34,005 bases of DNA from Clostridia bacterium (GCA_017462545.1 JAFTQX010000008.1:1-34005), one strand, 5' to 3'. Positions 24,891-33,454 are shown, numbered from the stretch's first letter. Made by a program: numbers and translations. The notes: a model not told the origin generated them from the letters alone.

Positions 24891-26297
24891 TTATTCTACC
24901 GTTTGCACCTTGACCACGTTGGTGCTGCCGCTTTCGCCAATCGGTAGACCTGCCGTGATTACCACGCGGTCGCCACTCTTCACATACCCACTCTCGCGCA
25001 CAACCTGCATCACATGGCCAAACAGCTTGTCCGAATCGTTTTGCATTTGGGTACGCAGCGGCACAACGCCATGCGAAAGCGCCAGCTGCTGATAGGTCTT
25101 CTCCTCCGGGGTGAGTGCGAGAATCGGAATGCGCGGACGAAGAGCAGACATATCTCTAGCGGTCACACCGCCACGAGTCACGGCGAGCAGCGCAACAGCA
25201 CCAAGGTCACGCGCGGTGGTGCAGGCTGCATCACAAAGCGCTACGCTGACGTTGCTGCGATCGCGCACCGTGTCCAACAATCCTTCCGGCATATCCTGCT
25301 CGGCGCGGGCGACAATTTTTGCCATCACTTTTATAGATTCTACAGGATATTTTCCGGCAGCAGTCTCCGCCGACAGCATCACTGCCGAAGTGCCATCAAA
25401 GACCGCATTTGCCACGTCAGACACCTCTGCCCGCGTGGGCGTGGGATTGACGATCATGGAATCCAGCATTTGTGTAGCCGTAATGGTAGGCTTACCGGCC
25501 AAACGGCAACGGGTAATCATCGTTTTTTGCAGACCGGGCAGACGCTCATAATCAATCTCCACGCCCATATCGCCACGGGCCACCATGATGCCGTCTGCCT
25601 CTTCAAGGATCTCATCAAAATTGGCAATGCCTTGGCGGTTTTCGATCTTGGCAATAATGCGGATATCCTCTGCCCCGATAACATCCAGATACGCACGCAT
25701 CTGGCGCAGATCCTGTGCGGTACGGGTAAAGGATGCCGCGATATAATCCACATCATTTTCTGCGGCAAAGCGGAGGTCTGCCTTATCCTTTTCTGAAAGG
25801 AATGGCAGGTCAACTGCAACGCCGGGCAGATTGATACCCTTGTAGCCATGAATGGCGCCGCCGTTTTCAACCACGGTGTGAACACACACGCCCTCAATGC
25901 GCTCTACGCGCAGGGCAATCTTACCGTCATCGATCAAAACGCGATTGCCGGGGCGCAAGCAAGCGGCAAGACGCGGATAGGTGACAGCAACGACATTTGC
26001 TGCACCCTCTATCGGCTCAGGCGAAAGGATGATCTCCTCCCCCGCAACAGCAGGAATCTCGCCCTCCATTGGCAGGGTGCGGATCTCCGGGCCGCGCGTG
26101 TCAAGCAACAGGGCGGCAGGAACACCAACCGCCTCGCGCGCGCGGCGAAAATTGGTCAGATTCTCCAAATGCATGGCGTGATCGCCGTGCGAAAAATTCA
26201 TACGCGCTACGTTCATGCCGGCGCGCAGCATTTCTTCCATTTTTTCCTGCGTGGCACAGGCGGGGCCAAGGGTACATACAATCTTTGTGCTTCGCAT
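24891..26297 (-). CDS. pyk: Pyruvate kinase
   Basis: A 468-residue glycolytic enzyme that transfers phosphate from phosphoenolpyruvate to ADP. Visible motifs: TKIVCTLGPAC at the N-terminus, MNFSHG, DTRGPEIRT, the catalytic-Lys signature IIAKIENRQGIANFDEIL, the Mg-binding MVARGDMGVEI, and the TATQMLDSM and GTSAVMLSAETAAGKYP segments. The C-terminal domain is the normal allosteric one. The extra PEP-utiliser domain found in Bacillus Pyk is absent. The start at 26297 is chosen for GGAG upstream and family-like MRSTKIVCT. Upstream in-frame codons run into the promoter. First gene of pyk-tcdA-membrane protein. Confidence 0.96.
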   Translation of the reverse strand: MRSTKIVCTLGPACATQEKMEEMLRAGMNVARMNFSHGDHAMHLENLTNFRRAREAVGVPAALLLDTRGPEIRTLPMEGEIPAVAGEEIILSPEPIEGAANVVAVTYPRLAACLRPGNRVLIDDGKIALRVERIEGVCVHTVVENGGAIHGYKGINLPGVAVDLPFLSEKDKADLRFAAENDVDYIAASFTRTAQDLRQMRAYLDVIGAEDIRIIAKIENRQGIANFDEILEEADGIMVARGDMGVEIDYERLPGLQKTMITRCRLAGKPTITATQMLDSMIVNPTPTRAEVSDVANAVFDGTSAVMLSAETAAGKYPVESIKVMAKIVARAEQDMPEGLLDTVRDRSNVSVALCDAACTTARDLGAVALLAVTRGGVTARDMSALRPRIPILALTPEEKTYQQLALSHGVVPLRTQMQNDSDKLFGHVMQVVRESGYVKSGDRVVITAGLPIGESGSTNVVKVQTVE

Positions 26298-26355
26298 GGT
26301 TCTTCTCCGTTTTTTGTCATCTATTTGCATTTTCGAAAAAATTCGTACATGATAC

Positions 26356-26384
26356 ATTATAGCAGATTTTTTCCGCAGAAGCAA
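26356..26384 (-). promoter_or_regulatory. Promoter of pyk operon
   Basis: On the minus strand, -35 TTGCTT (26379-26384), 17-bp spacer, -10 TATAAT (26356-26361), about 59 nt before the pyk ATG. Confidence 0.75.
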
Positions 26385-26446
26385 GATGCTAAACGACATA
26401 TAACAAAATTTTTACGCAAGAAATCGTAACAAAACAAAATAGCCGC

Positions 26447-26475
26447 TTGCAAAAGGCCTCCTCTTCTGTTATAAT
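26447..26475 (+). promoter_or_regulatory. Promoter of the glycoside-hydrolase-like gene
   Basis: -35 TTGCAA (26447-26452), 17-bp spacer, -10 TATAAT (26470-26475). AAAGGAG and ATG (26533) follow about 50 nt later. Divergent from the pyk promoter across about 60 nt. Confidence 0.75.
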
Positions 26476-26532
26476 ACGAATCAACCGGCTTTCTTTTTAG
26501 GGGCATATCCCAATCACACAAAGGAGATTTGT

Positions 26533-28404
26533 ATGTACAAAATTTCTGTTCCTGTTATGAATAAAACCGTCAAACGCGTGGGAAAGGAGCAGACGCTGGC
26601 CGAGCTGCGTCGTTTTGACGCAGAGCGTGTATTTTTGGCGCTGGATTGCTATGAGACAGACGAAGAACGCCGCCGTGAATCTCTTTCTACGCTTGCCGAG
26701 AACTGCCGTTTTTTCAAGGAAAACGGTCTTGAGGTCGGGGCTTGGATCTGGACATTTTGGCTCAAAAGCAATGATAGCTTTCGCTGCATGCGCTCCATCA
26801 AGGGAACGGAGATTTCCGAGTTCATGTGCCCGACAGATGAGAGCTTTGTCAGCTTTGCCTGCGCCTATGCGCAGGATATTGCCCGTTGCGGCGTTGATCT
26901 GATCCAATACGACGACGATTTTCGCTACGGCTGGTTATCCGACGCGCCTGCTTGCTTGTGTGACGGTCACATAGCGGCCATCCGAACGATCACGGGCGAG
27001 GAGGTCACACGCGCAGAAATGGAAAAACACATCCTATCCGGTGAGAAAAACAAATACAGAGATGCGTATTTGCAGGCAAACGGCGATGCCCTGCGCCGGT
27101 TTGCTTCCGCCATTCGTGCGGCAGTCGATCAGGTCAATCCCTCCATCCGCATTGGTGCTTGCTCCTGCATGTCCTCTTGGGATATTGACGGCACAAGCGC
27201 GACAGAAATATCGCACCTGTTAGCCGGCAGCACAAAGCCCTTCACCCGCTTGATCGGCGCTCCCTACTGGGCCCGCACCGGGGATTGGGGACGGCTACAG
27301 GATGTGGTAGAGATGGAGCGCATGGAAAGCGCGTGGACAAGGGATGGCGAGATCGAGATCATGGCGGAGGGCGATGCCTATCCGCGGCCAAGGAGCCAAT
27401 GCCCCGCCAGCTATCTGGAAGGGTTTGACACCGCCATTCGCGCCTCGGGCTGCACAGACGGTATTTTGAAATACGGCATCGATTACCATTCCAACACGGA
27501 TTATGAGACAGGCTACGCCCGTTTTCACGAGAGAAACCGCGAGGTCTATGCAGCCATTGACAAATTATTTGCCGGCAAGCAAAGCAGCGGTGTGCGCGTA
27601 TATGAGCCAATGCACAAGATTGCCGACATGGTGATGCCCACCGCCGTCAACAATCAGGTGAATATTGAAGAGTTTATCTTCTCCAAGGCTGCCCGCACAT
27701 TGGCGCACAATGCAATTCCCACCGTGTATGAGGGAGAAGGCATTTGCGGCATCGTGTTTGATGAAAGCGCAAGAAACCTGCCCCCGGATGCCCTGAAAAA
27801 GGGATTGATCCTCGACATTGCCGCCGCAGAGATCCTTTCGGAGCGCGGCATTGATGTTGGCATTGAGCACATCGGCAAGGCGACCACCGGTGAGTGCGAG
27901 CATTTTATCACGGACAACAATCACATTTCGGCTTGCGGCACGATCGTTTACGATGTAAAGCTGAAGGATGGCGCAGAGGTTTTGAGCGACATGGAGACAC
28001 CCGAGGGCATTGTTCCTATCTCTTACCGTTACGAAAACAAGAGCGGCAACCGCTTTCTGGTGCTGAACATCAACACCCGCGCCAAGCAGGACAATCTGCT
28101 TAAGCACTATGCAAGAAGCGCACAATATGCCGACATCATTCCCTGGCTTGGTGGGAACACGTTACCTGCCTATACCTATGGAAATCCTGCGCTGTATCTG
28201 CAATGCAAAAAGGGGGATGGCAGCATGGCCGTTGGGCTTTGGAATTTCTTTGCTGACCCTGCCCTCTCGCCTACCCTACAGCTGGACGAGGAATACGCCT
28301 CGCTCTCTTGTGTCAACTGTGAGGGGCGCATCCATGGCAAAAGCGTTACCTTAACCGACATCCCCGCCTTTGGTTTTGCCTTCTTTGAGGTAAAGAAGAA
28401 ATAA
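26533..28404 (+). CDS. Putative TIM-barrel glycoside hydrolase-like protein
   Basis: A 623-residue cytoplasmic protein without signal peptide. I cannot assign a named family. Residues 1-360 look like a beta/alpha barrel: alternating strand-helix units, WIWTFWLK, an acidic strand end DLIQYDDDFRYGW (about 137-149), IRIGACSCMSSWDIDG, and MAEGDAYPRPR. Residues about 365-470 (LAHNAIPTVYEG, KKGLILDIAAAEILSERGID) resemble the amidotransferase-like trimerisation domain of GH42-type enzymes. The C-terminus (AVGLWNFFADPALSPTLQLD) is beta-rich. This domain order suggests a carbohydrate-active enzyme, but the acid/base and nucleophile are not proven. It is a monocistronic unit with its own promoter and terminator. 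Confidence 0.6.
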   Translation: MYKISVPVMNKTVKRVGKEQTLAELRRFDAERVFLALDCYETDEERRRESLSTLAENCRFFKENGLEVGAWIWTFWLKSNDSFRCMRSIKGTEISEFMCPTDESFVSFACAYAQDIARCGVDLIQYDDDFRYGWLSDAPACLCDGHIAAIRTITGEEVTRAEMEKHILSGEKNKYRDAYLQANGDALRRFASAIRAAVDQVNPSIRIGACSCMSSWDIDGTSATEISHLLAGSTKPFTRLIGAPYWARTGDWGRLQDVVEMERMESAWTRDGEIEIMAEGDAYPRPRSQCPASYLEGFDTAIRASGCTDGILKYGIDYHSNTDYETGYARFHERNREVYAAIDKLFAGKQSSGVRVYEPMHKIADMVMPTAVNNQVNIEEFIFSKAARTLAHNAIPTVYEGEGICGIVFDESARNLPPDALKKGLILDIAAAEILSERGIDVGIEHIGKATTGECEHFITDNNHISACGTIVYDVKLKDGAEVLSDMETPEGIVPISYRYENKSGNRFLVLNINTRAKQDNLLKHYARSAQYADIIPWLGGNTLPAYTYGNPALYLQCKKGDGSMAVGLWNFFADPALSPTLQLDEEYASLSCVNCEGRIHGKSVTLTDIPAFGFAFFEVKKK

Positions 28405-28410
28405 ACGCAA

Positions 28411-28438
28411 AAGAGCGCCGCTATCAAGCGGCGCTCTT
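28411..28438. terminator. Shared bidirectional terminator
   Basis: An 11-bp stem AAGAGCGCCGC/GCGGCGCTCTT with loop TATCAA, followed by CTTT on the plus strand and preceded by A-rich sequence. It lies between the convergent glycoside-hydrolase-like gene and the GDPD-family gene. Confidence 0.85.
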
Positions 28439-28443
28439 CTTTA

Positions 28444-29184
28444 TCACAGATCTTTCGGGGAAATCGTATTGGTCGTAAACCCGGAAACGTAGGGCAGATA
28501 TTCGTACATCACGGCGGGGTCGTCAATGATCCATACCTCCAGGCGCACGCCGCGCGGCAGACGCCGATTCAGCTCGATCACCTCTTCAACGGGGTGCTTG
28601 GTATAGATCATATTAATGGTGATCGTGTTCAGGTCGGTCTGGTACTTCTCTGCCATGGCAATGATCGGTGAAAGATCCTGCTCGGCCGTGACGAGAGAAA
28701 TTTCAGCCGTCGGATCCCATGCCAGCACACGCTCAATAACAGGCTCTCTGTTGGTCAGCCAGGCAACGTGATCCTCCATTTTATATTTCAGAACAAGGGA
28801 AAACAACGTGTTCCAGCGTTCGTCATCCCACGGATCCAGGTGGTCAATGTAAAGGCCAAGGCCGTTCGTTTTGCAGGTGTAAAGCACCTCGTCAAAGGTA
28901 GCGATTACCTCACCATAATAGCCATAGGTCTTCAGCTCTGCCAAGGTGTGCTCACCAATAACAATGCGGGTTTGGCCGTCATGGCTATCGGTATACGCCC
29001 TGTCGTGACAACAAACGGGGATGTTGTCTGATGTGAATTTAATATCGGTTTCTGCCCATTGAAAGCCCTGCTCTGCCGAGCCGATATAGGACGACACGCG
29101 CGAGTTGCCAAGCCACTGGTCGGTTACCGAAAAGCCCTGGTGGGAGATCATACGAAAGTTTGGGTTGTTGTTAGGATTGATCAT
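28444..29184 (-). CDS. Glycerophosphodiester phosphodiesterase family protein, atypical
   Basis: A 246-residue cytoplasmic protein with a GDPD-type TIM barrel. Recognised elements are SHQG (His15; families usually have HRG), the metal ligands in AETDIKFTSDNIPVCCHD (Glu45, Asp47, His60) and EVWIIDDP near the C-terminus (usually VWTVNDP). Departures from the family are Gln for Arg after the first His, no PENT motif, and YIDHL where ExK is usual. The metal triad is retained, so a phosphodiesterase or lyase on a non-standard substrate is possible. It is transcribed divergently from the phosphoesterase gene, with GAGAGG before the ATG. Confidence 0.78.
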   Translation of the reverse strand: MINPNNNPNFRMISHQGFSVTDQWLGNSRVSSYIGSAEQGFQWAETDIKFTSDNIPVCCHDRAYTDSHDGQTRIVIGEHTLAELKTYGYYGEVIATFDEVLYTCKTNGLGLYIDHLDPWDDERWNTLFSLVLKYKMEDHVAWLTNREPVIERVLAWDPTAEISLVTAEQDLSPIIAMAEKYQTDLNTITINMIYTKHPVEEVIELNRRLPRGVRLEVWIIDDPAVMYEYLPYVSGFTTNTISPKDL

Positions 29185-29208
29185 GGCACGATCCTCTCTT
29201 TTTTCTTT

Positions 29209-29237
29209 ATCATATCACACGCAAACACGTTTTGCAA
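29209..29237 (-). promoter_or_regulatory. Promoter of the GDPD-family gene
   Basis: -35 TTGCAA (29232-29237, self-complementary), 17-bp spacer, -10 TATGAT (29209-29214), on the minus strand. Confidence 0.65.
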
Positions 29238-29258
29238 GAGAATCTCTACATTTTTCGG

Positions 29259-29287
29259 TTTACAAAAAGAAATAAATATGCTACAAT
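29259..29287 (+). promoter_or_regulatory. Promoter of the calcineurin-like phosphoesterase
   Basis: -35 TTTACA (29259-29264), 17-bp spacer, -10 TACAAT (29282-29287), 41 nt before ATG. The two divergent -35 boxes are about 21 nt apart. Confidence 0.65.
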
Positions 29288-29328
29288 AAGAAAGTCATAA
29301 GGCAACAAAAAACACAAGGAGAACGGAC

Positions 29329-30303
29329 ATGAAAGCCATACCGTCTTATTGGATACCGCACCTCGAAGAAAAGCTGCAAAAAATCAACCGTATCGCCGCG
29401 GAAGGTGTTACGGATTCCTTCATTTTCATTTCGGATATACATTCCGAAAACAATACCCTGCTCTCTCCCGCGCTTGCACAATACATCAAAGAGAAAACCG
29501 GCATTGATCGCGTGATCATCGGCGGCGACCTGATCAATGGAAACAAAGAAAAGGAAAAAGCGCTTGCCGCGATGAATGCCATCCTTGATGAGCTTGCCCC
29601 CCTGCGCCCGTATGTTGTACGCGGCAACCACGACCAGAACACCGACTGGGGTCCGATCACGCCCGAGAATTTCTTTTACGACACCCTCTACCGTGAGCGT
29701 GTGCTGGGCATTGCCGCAAACGTATGCGAACCCGGCAAATTCTATGGTTATCTGGACGTGCCGGAGGCCAAGCTGCGCTACTTCTTCTTGGATACAGGCT
29801 CCTGCTATTCCGAGGCGTTCGGCTCGATGGATGGCAACTACGATTGGGTTGGCGGAAGAACCGCCCCCTACCAGGAGCAGCTGGTCTATCTGAAGGCAAA
29901 GGCAAGCGAGCTTCCCTCTGATTGGGGCATTATTGCCGTGCAGCACATTCTTCTTGGCGGTGGTCTGGTAGACAAGCACCAGATCACGAACATCATCACC
30001 GGGTGTCTTTTGGATCAGTTGGACGAGATTGCCGCCGACCCGAATGCGCCGACGGTGGTCGCAGCATTCTGCGGGCACAACCACCTTGACCGTATGATCG
30101 TCTCCCCCGCCGGCTACCCGGTCATTTCCCTGACCTGCGACGGAGGCGGCAGTTCCTCTTGGGACTGGGACCACAATAACCGCACCCGCACCCCCGGCAC
30201 GACCGAGGAGCAGGCCTTTGATGTGGTACAGATCGACCGCGCAAGCCGCACCATCTACATGACGCGCATCGGCGTCGGTCGGGATCGGAAGTGTAGGTTT
30301 TAA
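29329..30303 (+). CDS. Calcineurin-like metallophosphoesterase
   Basis: A 324-residue cytoplasmic phosphoesterase. The dinuclear-metal motifs are complete: SDIH (Asp36, His38), GGDL (Asp67), GNHD (Asn100, His101), VQH (His206) and GHNH (His250, His252). The substrate is unknown; relatives hydrolyse phosphomonoesters, cyclic nucleotides or nucleotide sugars. Divergent pairing with a GDPD-family gene suggests action on the same phosphodiester metabolites, but that is positional inference. AAGGAG precedes the ATG. It ends at a strong hairpin. Confidence 0.9.
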   Translation: MKAIPSYWIPHLEEKLQKINRIAAEGVTDSFIFISDIHSENNTLLSPALAQYIKEKTGIDRVIIGGDLINGNKEKEKALAAMNAILDELAPLRPYVVRGNHDQNTDWGPITPENFFYDTLYRERVLGIAANVCEPGKFYGYLDVPEAKLRYFFLDTGSCYSEAFGSMDGNYDWVGGRTAPYQEQLVYLKAKASELPSDWGIIAVQHILLGGGLVDKHQITNIITGCLLDQLDEIAADPNAPTVVAAFCGHNHLDRMIVSPAGYPVISLTCDGGGSSSWDWDHNNRTRTPGTTEEQAFDVVQIDRASRTIYMTRIGVGRDRKCRF

Positions 30304-30311
30304 TCAAATAC

Positions 30312-30344
30312 AGAACAAGCCGAGGCATAGCCTCGGCTTGTTCT
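30312..30344. terminator. Bidirectional terminator
   Basis: A 15-bp perfect stem (30312-30326 with 30330-30344), loop ATA, followed by only a weak T-rich tract on each side. It separates the convergent phosphoesterase gene from the zinc-ribbon operon. Confidence 0.8.
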
Positions 30345-30367
30345 CATTATATGACACCATAACTGCG

Positions 30368-30802
30368 TCAATCGCCAGCCCAATACAAGGAAATATCGCT
30401 ATACTCCCAACGTCCCCCTCTCATATTATAATTTAGTTGAACTTTTTTCCCGGAAGTACACTCCACCTCTATCGTCATATTTTTCTTATCCAAGCGCGCG
30501 GTAAAATGCTTGCTCTGATACTTGTCCGTATAATCCGCACTATGATAATAAGGATATGTATGCTGTGCTGAATAATAAAAAGAGCCTTCGATTGTCCCTG
30601 TAAGCGGATTATATTGACGAACGTTAAGCACTACCTCTTCTTCAACTTCCAATGCATAACCATAACCGCTGTAGTAGTGCCTTTCCGTGCCTTCAAAGTG
30701 CCCCGTTAAATGGAAAGCCAAATTCAAATGGTAAAGCACTGTAAAAAGAAGTATGGCAACCAATACGACGCTCACAATAAAAACCTTTTGTTTCTTTTCC
30801 AT
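30368..30802 (-). CDS. Single-pass membrane protein of unknown function
   Basis: A 144-residue protein, not recognised. A membrane anchor spans about residues 8-26 (FIVSVVLVAILLFTVLYHL). The remainder is Tyr-rich and presumably extracytoplasmic, with alternating polar residues suggesting a small beta-barrel or sandwich (SGYGYALEVEEEVVLNVRQY, GSFYYSAQHTYPYYH, KNMTIEVECTSGKKVQLNY). It is the last gene of the zinc-ribbon operon. AAGGAG for it overlaps the end of the upstream gene, 8 nt away, suggesting coupled translation. Base composition is AT-rich like the rest of the islet. Confidence 0.72.
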   Translation of the reverse strand: MEKKQKVFIVSVVLVAILLFTVLYHLNLAFHLTGHFEGTERHYYSGYGYALEVEEEVVLNVRQYNPLTGTIEGSFYYSAQHTYPYYHSADYTDKYQSKHFTARLDKKNMTIEVECTSGKKVQLNYNMRGGRWEYSDISLYWAGD

Positions 30803-30810
30803 AGGTCAAA

Positions 30811-32277
30811 TCACTCCTTGGTGGATACACAAGAAAACGAGGCGGCTCTTTTTTTGAAATACCCTTGATTCAGCAGAACGGCAGCAACCGTTATGGCTGC
30901 AAGCAACAGCAACGCGTAAAGCAGTGCGCCTTCTATGTTATCGTTAAATTTCAAACTGCAACGAAGTAACACGTGACTAAAAAGGTTGAGCAAACGCTCC
31001 TGTCTAAAGATCAGACATTCTACCGCCATCTGCCATGCCGAAATTCCGAATGAAACGAAAAAGAATGTCATCAACGAGGAGGGCGCATTTTTTTCAAAGT
31101 GCTCCAAGCGTCTCCGAACAACAAAGGCATATACGGCATCACCAAGATACAGCAAAAGCACGATCGCAACATAGGCGCGGATCATAATTTCATGTCCGCC
31201 TGAGAAAATTGGGTAATAGTACCCTTCGGGATTAACAAGCAAAAACGCATAATAACAGGCTGTAACGCCTCCCGACACAGCGGCCACAAGCAACCCGCAT
31301 GAAACCAAAAAGCGATACCAACCAAAATGAAGCTGATGAGACGGAAGGCCGTTATCACACCCGCAAACGGGACAAAATCTGCCATCAAAAATGCTTTCAC
31401 GACAGCTAATACAATTTCTATTTGCAGCAGGGATCTTACATGCGGCGTCTTCTTCTGCAGTATCATGTATGCCACTTTTAAGCCATAGAACAAAACATAA
31501 GGTACTAAGCAGCGATGTCACGCTCATAATAACAGACGTGACATCTGTGCTGTATTCGTATAGATTGAGCGAGACGATCCAATCGATTAGATTGACCGCA
31601 GAGCAGATCAAAGGAATAAACCAAGTCTTTTGAATGACTTTTGCTCTCGCCTTTAATTCGGGAGAGCAAGCATATATTGTGACCATACATAAGGAAATTC
31701 TGTTTAAAAAAGAAAGCAAAGTGATTGCGGTTATCGAGTAAATCTGAGAGGTCACAGAAATAAAAGTCGATGCTATCATTGTCATAGCTAAGTACTTGTT
31801 CTTTTTATTGCACACAAGCAGTACAATACGAGCAACAGACGGTATCATCGTTAAGAGAAAAGTACTGAAAATCCATTCAAAATGCAGCAATTTTACCAAG
31901 TACATCCCCTCTGCTACCAAATTTACCATCAAAAAAAGCGCGCTCAAAAGAGCATAGACATACCCCGTCTTGTTTTGCACAGCTCTTTTCGGCTTTTTAT
32001 TCTCCGAAGCATGTTTTCTTTGACCGCAATTCGGGCAAAAATTCCCCGTGTATTCGGTGGCACACGCAGGGCAATGATATGGCTTGGTTTTTGTGTGAAT
32101 AGAATTATCGGCACCGCAAAATGAACAAAATGGGCCATCGGATAACTCGTGTTGGCACTGCGAGCAAACACACAGCGTTTCCGTTTCTGCCACGGTGACA
32201 GGCTGAAAGTTTTCATGACCGCAGAAAGGACAGAAGCGCCCCTCACTGTATTCTTTTTCACAGTTCTTACATTTCAT
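30811..32277 (-). CDS. Multi-zinc-ribbon polytopic membrane protein
   Basis: A 488-residue protein of unknown function. Three zinc ribbons lie at the N-terminus (CKNC/CPFC, CSQC/CSFC, CPAC/CPNC, all before residue 85). They are followed by a first block of about five or six membrane segments (105-275). A fourth zinc ribbon (CISC/CPVC, about 290-310) and a second membrane block complete it. The second half, from the fourth ribbon on, resembles the whole 250-residue neighbour (32604-33356): both have W-Y-[KR]-F-L-V after the ribbon, then RxxLxx[FY]xK[DN]AP and a terminal LNxxYFxxR. It therefore looks like a duplication with an added N-terminal module. ATG has GAGG upstream. No enzymatic motif is seen. 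Confidence 0.8.
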   Translation of the reverse strand: MKCKNCEKEYSEGRFCPFCGHENFQPVTVAETETLCVCSQCQHELSDGPFCSFCGADNSIHTKTKPYHCPACATEYTGNFCPNCGQRKHASENKKPKRAVQNKTGYVYALLSALFLMVNLVAEGMYLVKLLHFEWIFSTFLLTMIPSVARIVLLVCNKKNKYLAMTMIASTFISVTSQIYSITAITLLSFLNRISLCMVTIYACSPELKARAKVIQKTWFIPLICSAVNLIDWIVSLNLYEYSTDVTSVIMSVTSLLSTLCFVLWLKSGIHDTAEEDAACKIPAANRNCISCRESIFDGRFCPVCGCDNGLPSHQLHFGWYRFLVSCGLLVAAVSGGVTACYYAFLLVNPEGYYYPIFSGGHEIMIRAYVAIVLLLYLGDAVYAFVVRRRLEHFEKNAPSSLMTFFFVSFGISAWQMAVECLIFRQERLLNLFSHVLLRCSLKFNDNIEGALLYALLLLAAITVAAVLLNQGYFKKRAASFSCVSTKE

Positions 32278-32304
32278 CGCATATTCCTCATAAATCGTTA
32301 GACA

Positions 32305-32559
32305 TTACTTTTTGAGTTTTTGCATAAGATCGTACTTTAAGCGCACAAAGCACGCCAAAAAGGCAAAAAAGGCATTTGAAATAGCGCGTCCCATTCGCTT
32401 TAACCCAAGAAGGACACGATCGCCCCATTGAGGATCGGAGCTTTGAACTCTTGGCTGTTGTACTTGAGGCGTTGGTCGAACGCTATGTATCCTTGCACCA
32501 CATTGGGAACAAAAAATATGGTCTTTCTCCACCTCTGTGCCGCATTGATGACACTGCAT
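32305..32559 (-). CDS. Small zinc-ribbon protein
   Basis: An 84-residue protein. One zinc ribbon lies at the extreme N-terminus (CHQC/CSQC, residues 3-20), then a Pro/Gln-rich linker. A C-terminal amphipathic or hydrophobic helix (about 58-72, ISNAFFAFLACFVRL) flanked by basic residues could bind the membrane. Second gene of the divergent operon, with AAGGAG before its ATG. It shares only the ribbon with its neighbours. Function unknown. Confidence 0.75.
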   Translation of the reverse strand: MQCHQCGTEVEKDHIFCSQCGARIHSVRPTPQVQQPRVQSSDPQWGDRVLLGLKRMGRAISNAFFAFLACFVRLKYDLMQKLKK

Positions 32560-32603
32560 AATATATTCTCCTTATACCTAAGTTTGGGTAATCGCAACAG
32601 AAT

Positions 32604-33356
32604 TCAGTTGATAAACAAGTCAGAACGATTTTCAAAATAGTTATAATTCAGCACAGCCATAACAAAGGCAGTAATCATGCCAATGATGCTGCTACCGACA
32701 GAAATGCCCATGATGCTATCCAAAACAAGTTGGCCAAAGGACAGCAGAGCAGAAGCAACATAGAGACCAACAATATAACGCGGCGCATCCTTTTTATATT
32801 TCACTAGTTTAGAACGCGTAAACAACGCCAGAGCAGCAAAGGCTAAGTACATGATTGCAAAAAGCATAAACGAGGCAAATGTGGTGAGGAAAAACGGCAT
32901 GTCTATCTCCTCCACTTGAGGAAACAATTCATCAAGATCACCATGAAGCAGCCCCACCCAATAAATAGATAAGTAATAACCAAAATTATATAAAGCGCTA
33001 ATTGCGGCAGCAAATAGAGAAAACCAAACCAAAAATTTGTACCATTTCATGCCGCGAGTGCCGATGTTGTGAAAGGACGCTTTTGGATTATCATATCCGC
33101 AAACGAGGCAAAACCGTTCATGCGTCATGTTTGCACCGCAATTTAGGCAGACGCGATGAGGGGTATGGCGTTTATTGTTTGTTTCAGGATGATCTACATC
33201 ACAACCGCAAGCAGGACAAAAATGACCGTGTTCAATTTTCTTTCCACAAGCTGGACAGGTTTTAGCCTCTGTTTGGGCGGGTGCAAGGTTGTCAAAGCCG
33301 CAAGAAGGACAAAATTGACCTTCAAAAAATTCCTTTTGACAGTTAGAACATTTCAT
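32604..33356 (-). CDS. Triple zinc-ribbon membrane protein
   Basis: A 250-residue protein of unknown function. Three zinc ribbons at the N-terminus (CSNC/CPSC, CPAC/CPAC, CLNC/CLVC within residues 3-90) are followed by about four membrane segments, a basic cytoplasmic loop with RSKLVKYKKDAP, and a terminal LNYNYF. It is paralogous to the C-terminal half of the 488-residue neighbour. It is the first gene of the operon and is read divergently from the XRE regulator; its promoter -35 touches the palindromic operator. AAAAGGAG lies 8 nt before the ATG. Confidence 0.8.
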   Translation of the reverse strand: MKCSNCQKEFFEGQFCPSCGFDNLAPAQTEAKTCPACGKKIEHGHFCPACGCDVDHPETNNKRHTPHRVCLNCGANMTHERFCLVCGYDNPKASFHNIGTRGMKWYKFLVWFSLFAAAISALYNFGYYLSIYWVGLLHGDLDELFPQVEEIDMPFFLTTFASFMLFAIMYLAFAALALFTRSKLVKYKKDAPRYIVGLYVASALLSFGQLVLDSIMGISVGSSIIGMITAFVMAVLNYNYFENRSDLFIN

Positions 33357-33405
33357 GATGAACTCCTTTTACAGTTTTTTGAGTTACACTTCTCAACTCA
33401 CGCCC

Positions 33406-33434
33406 ATTATATCACAATATGAGATTAAAGTCAA
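33406..33434 (-). promoter_or_regulatory. Promoter of the zinc-ribbon operon
   Basis: On the minus strand, -35 TTGACT (33429-33434), 17-bp spacer, -10 TATAAT (33406-33411). The -35 overlaps the start of the AATATCTC operator half-site, so a bound regulator would block polymerase. Confidence 0.8.
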
Positions 33435-33453
33435 TATCTCACCACGAGATATT
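33421..33453. promoter_or_regulatory. Palindromic operator between divergent genes
   Basis: Perfect inverted repeat AATATCTC (33433-33440), spacer ACCAC, GAGATATT (33446-33453), with a third half-site GAGATT at 33421-33426. It overlaps the -35 of the leftward promoter and abuts the -10 of the rightward one. This is a typical arrangement for an autoregulating HTH repressor. Binding by the adjacent XRE protein is inference. Confidence 0.7.
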
Positions 33454-33454
33454 T

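Noticed and set aside
26298-26399. Longer N-terminus for pyruvate kinase from 26399
   Set aside because: It would include the promoter -10 and -35 and the ribosome site, and does not match the family N-terminus.
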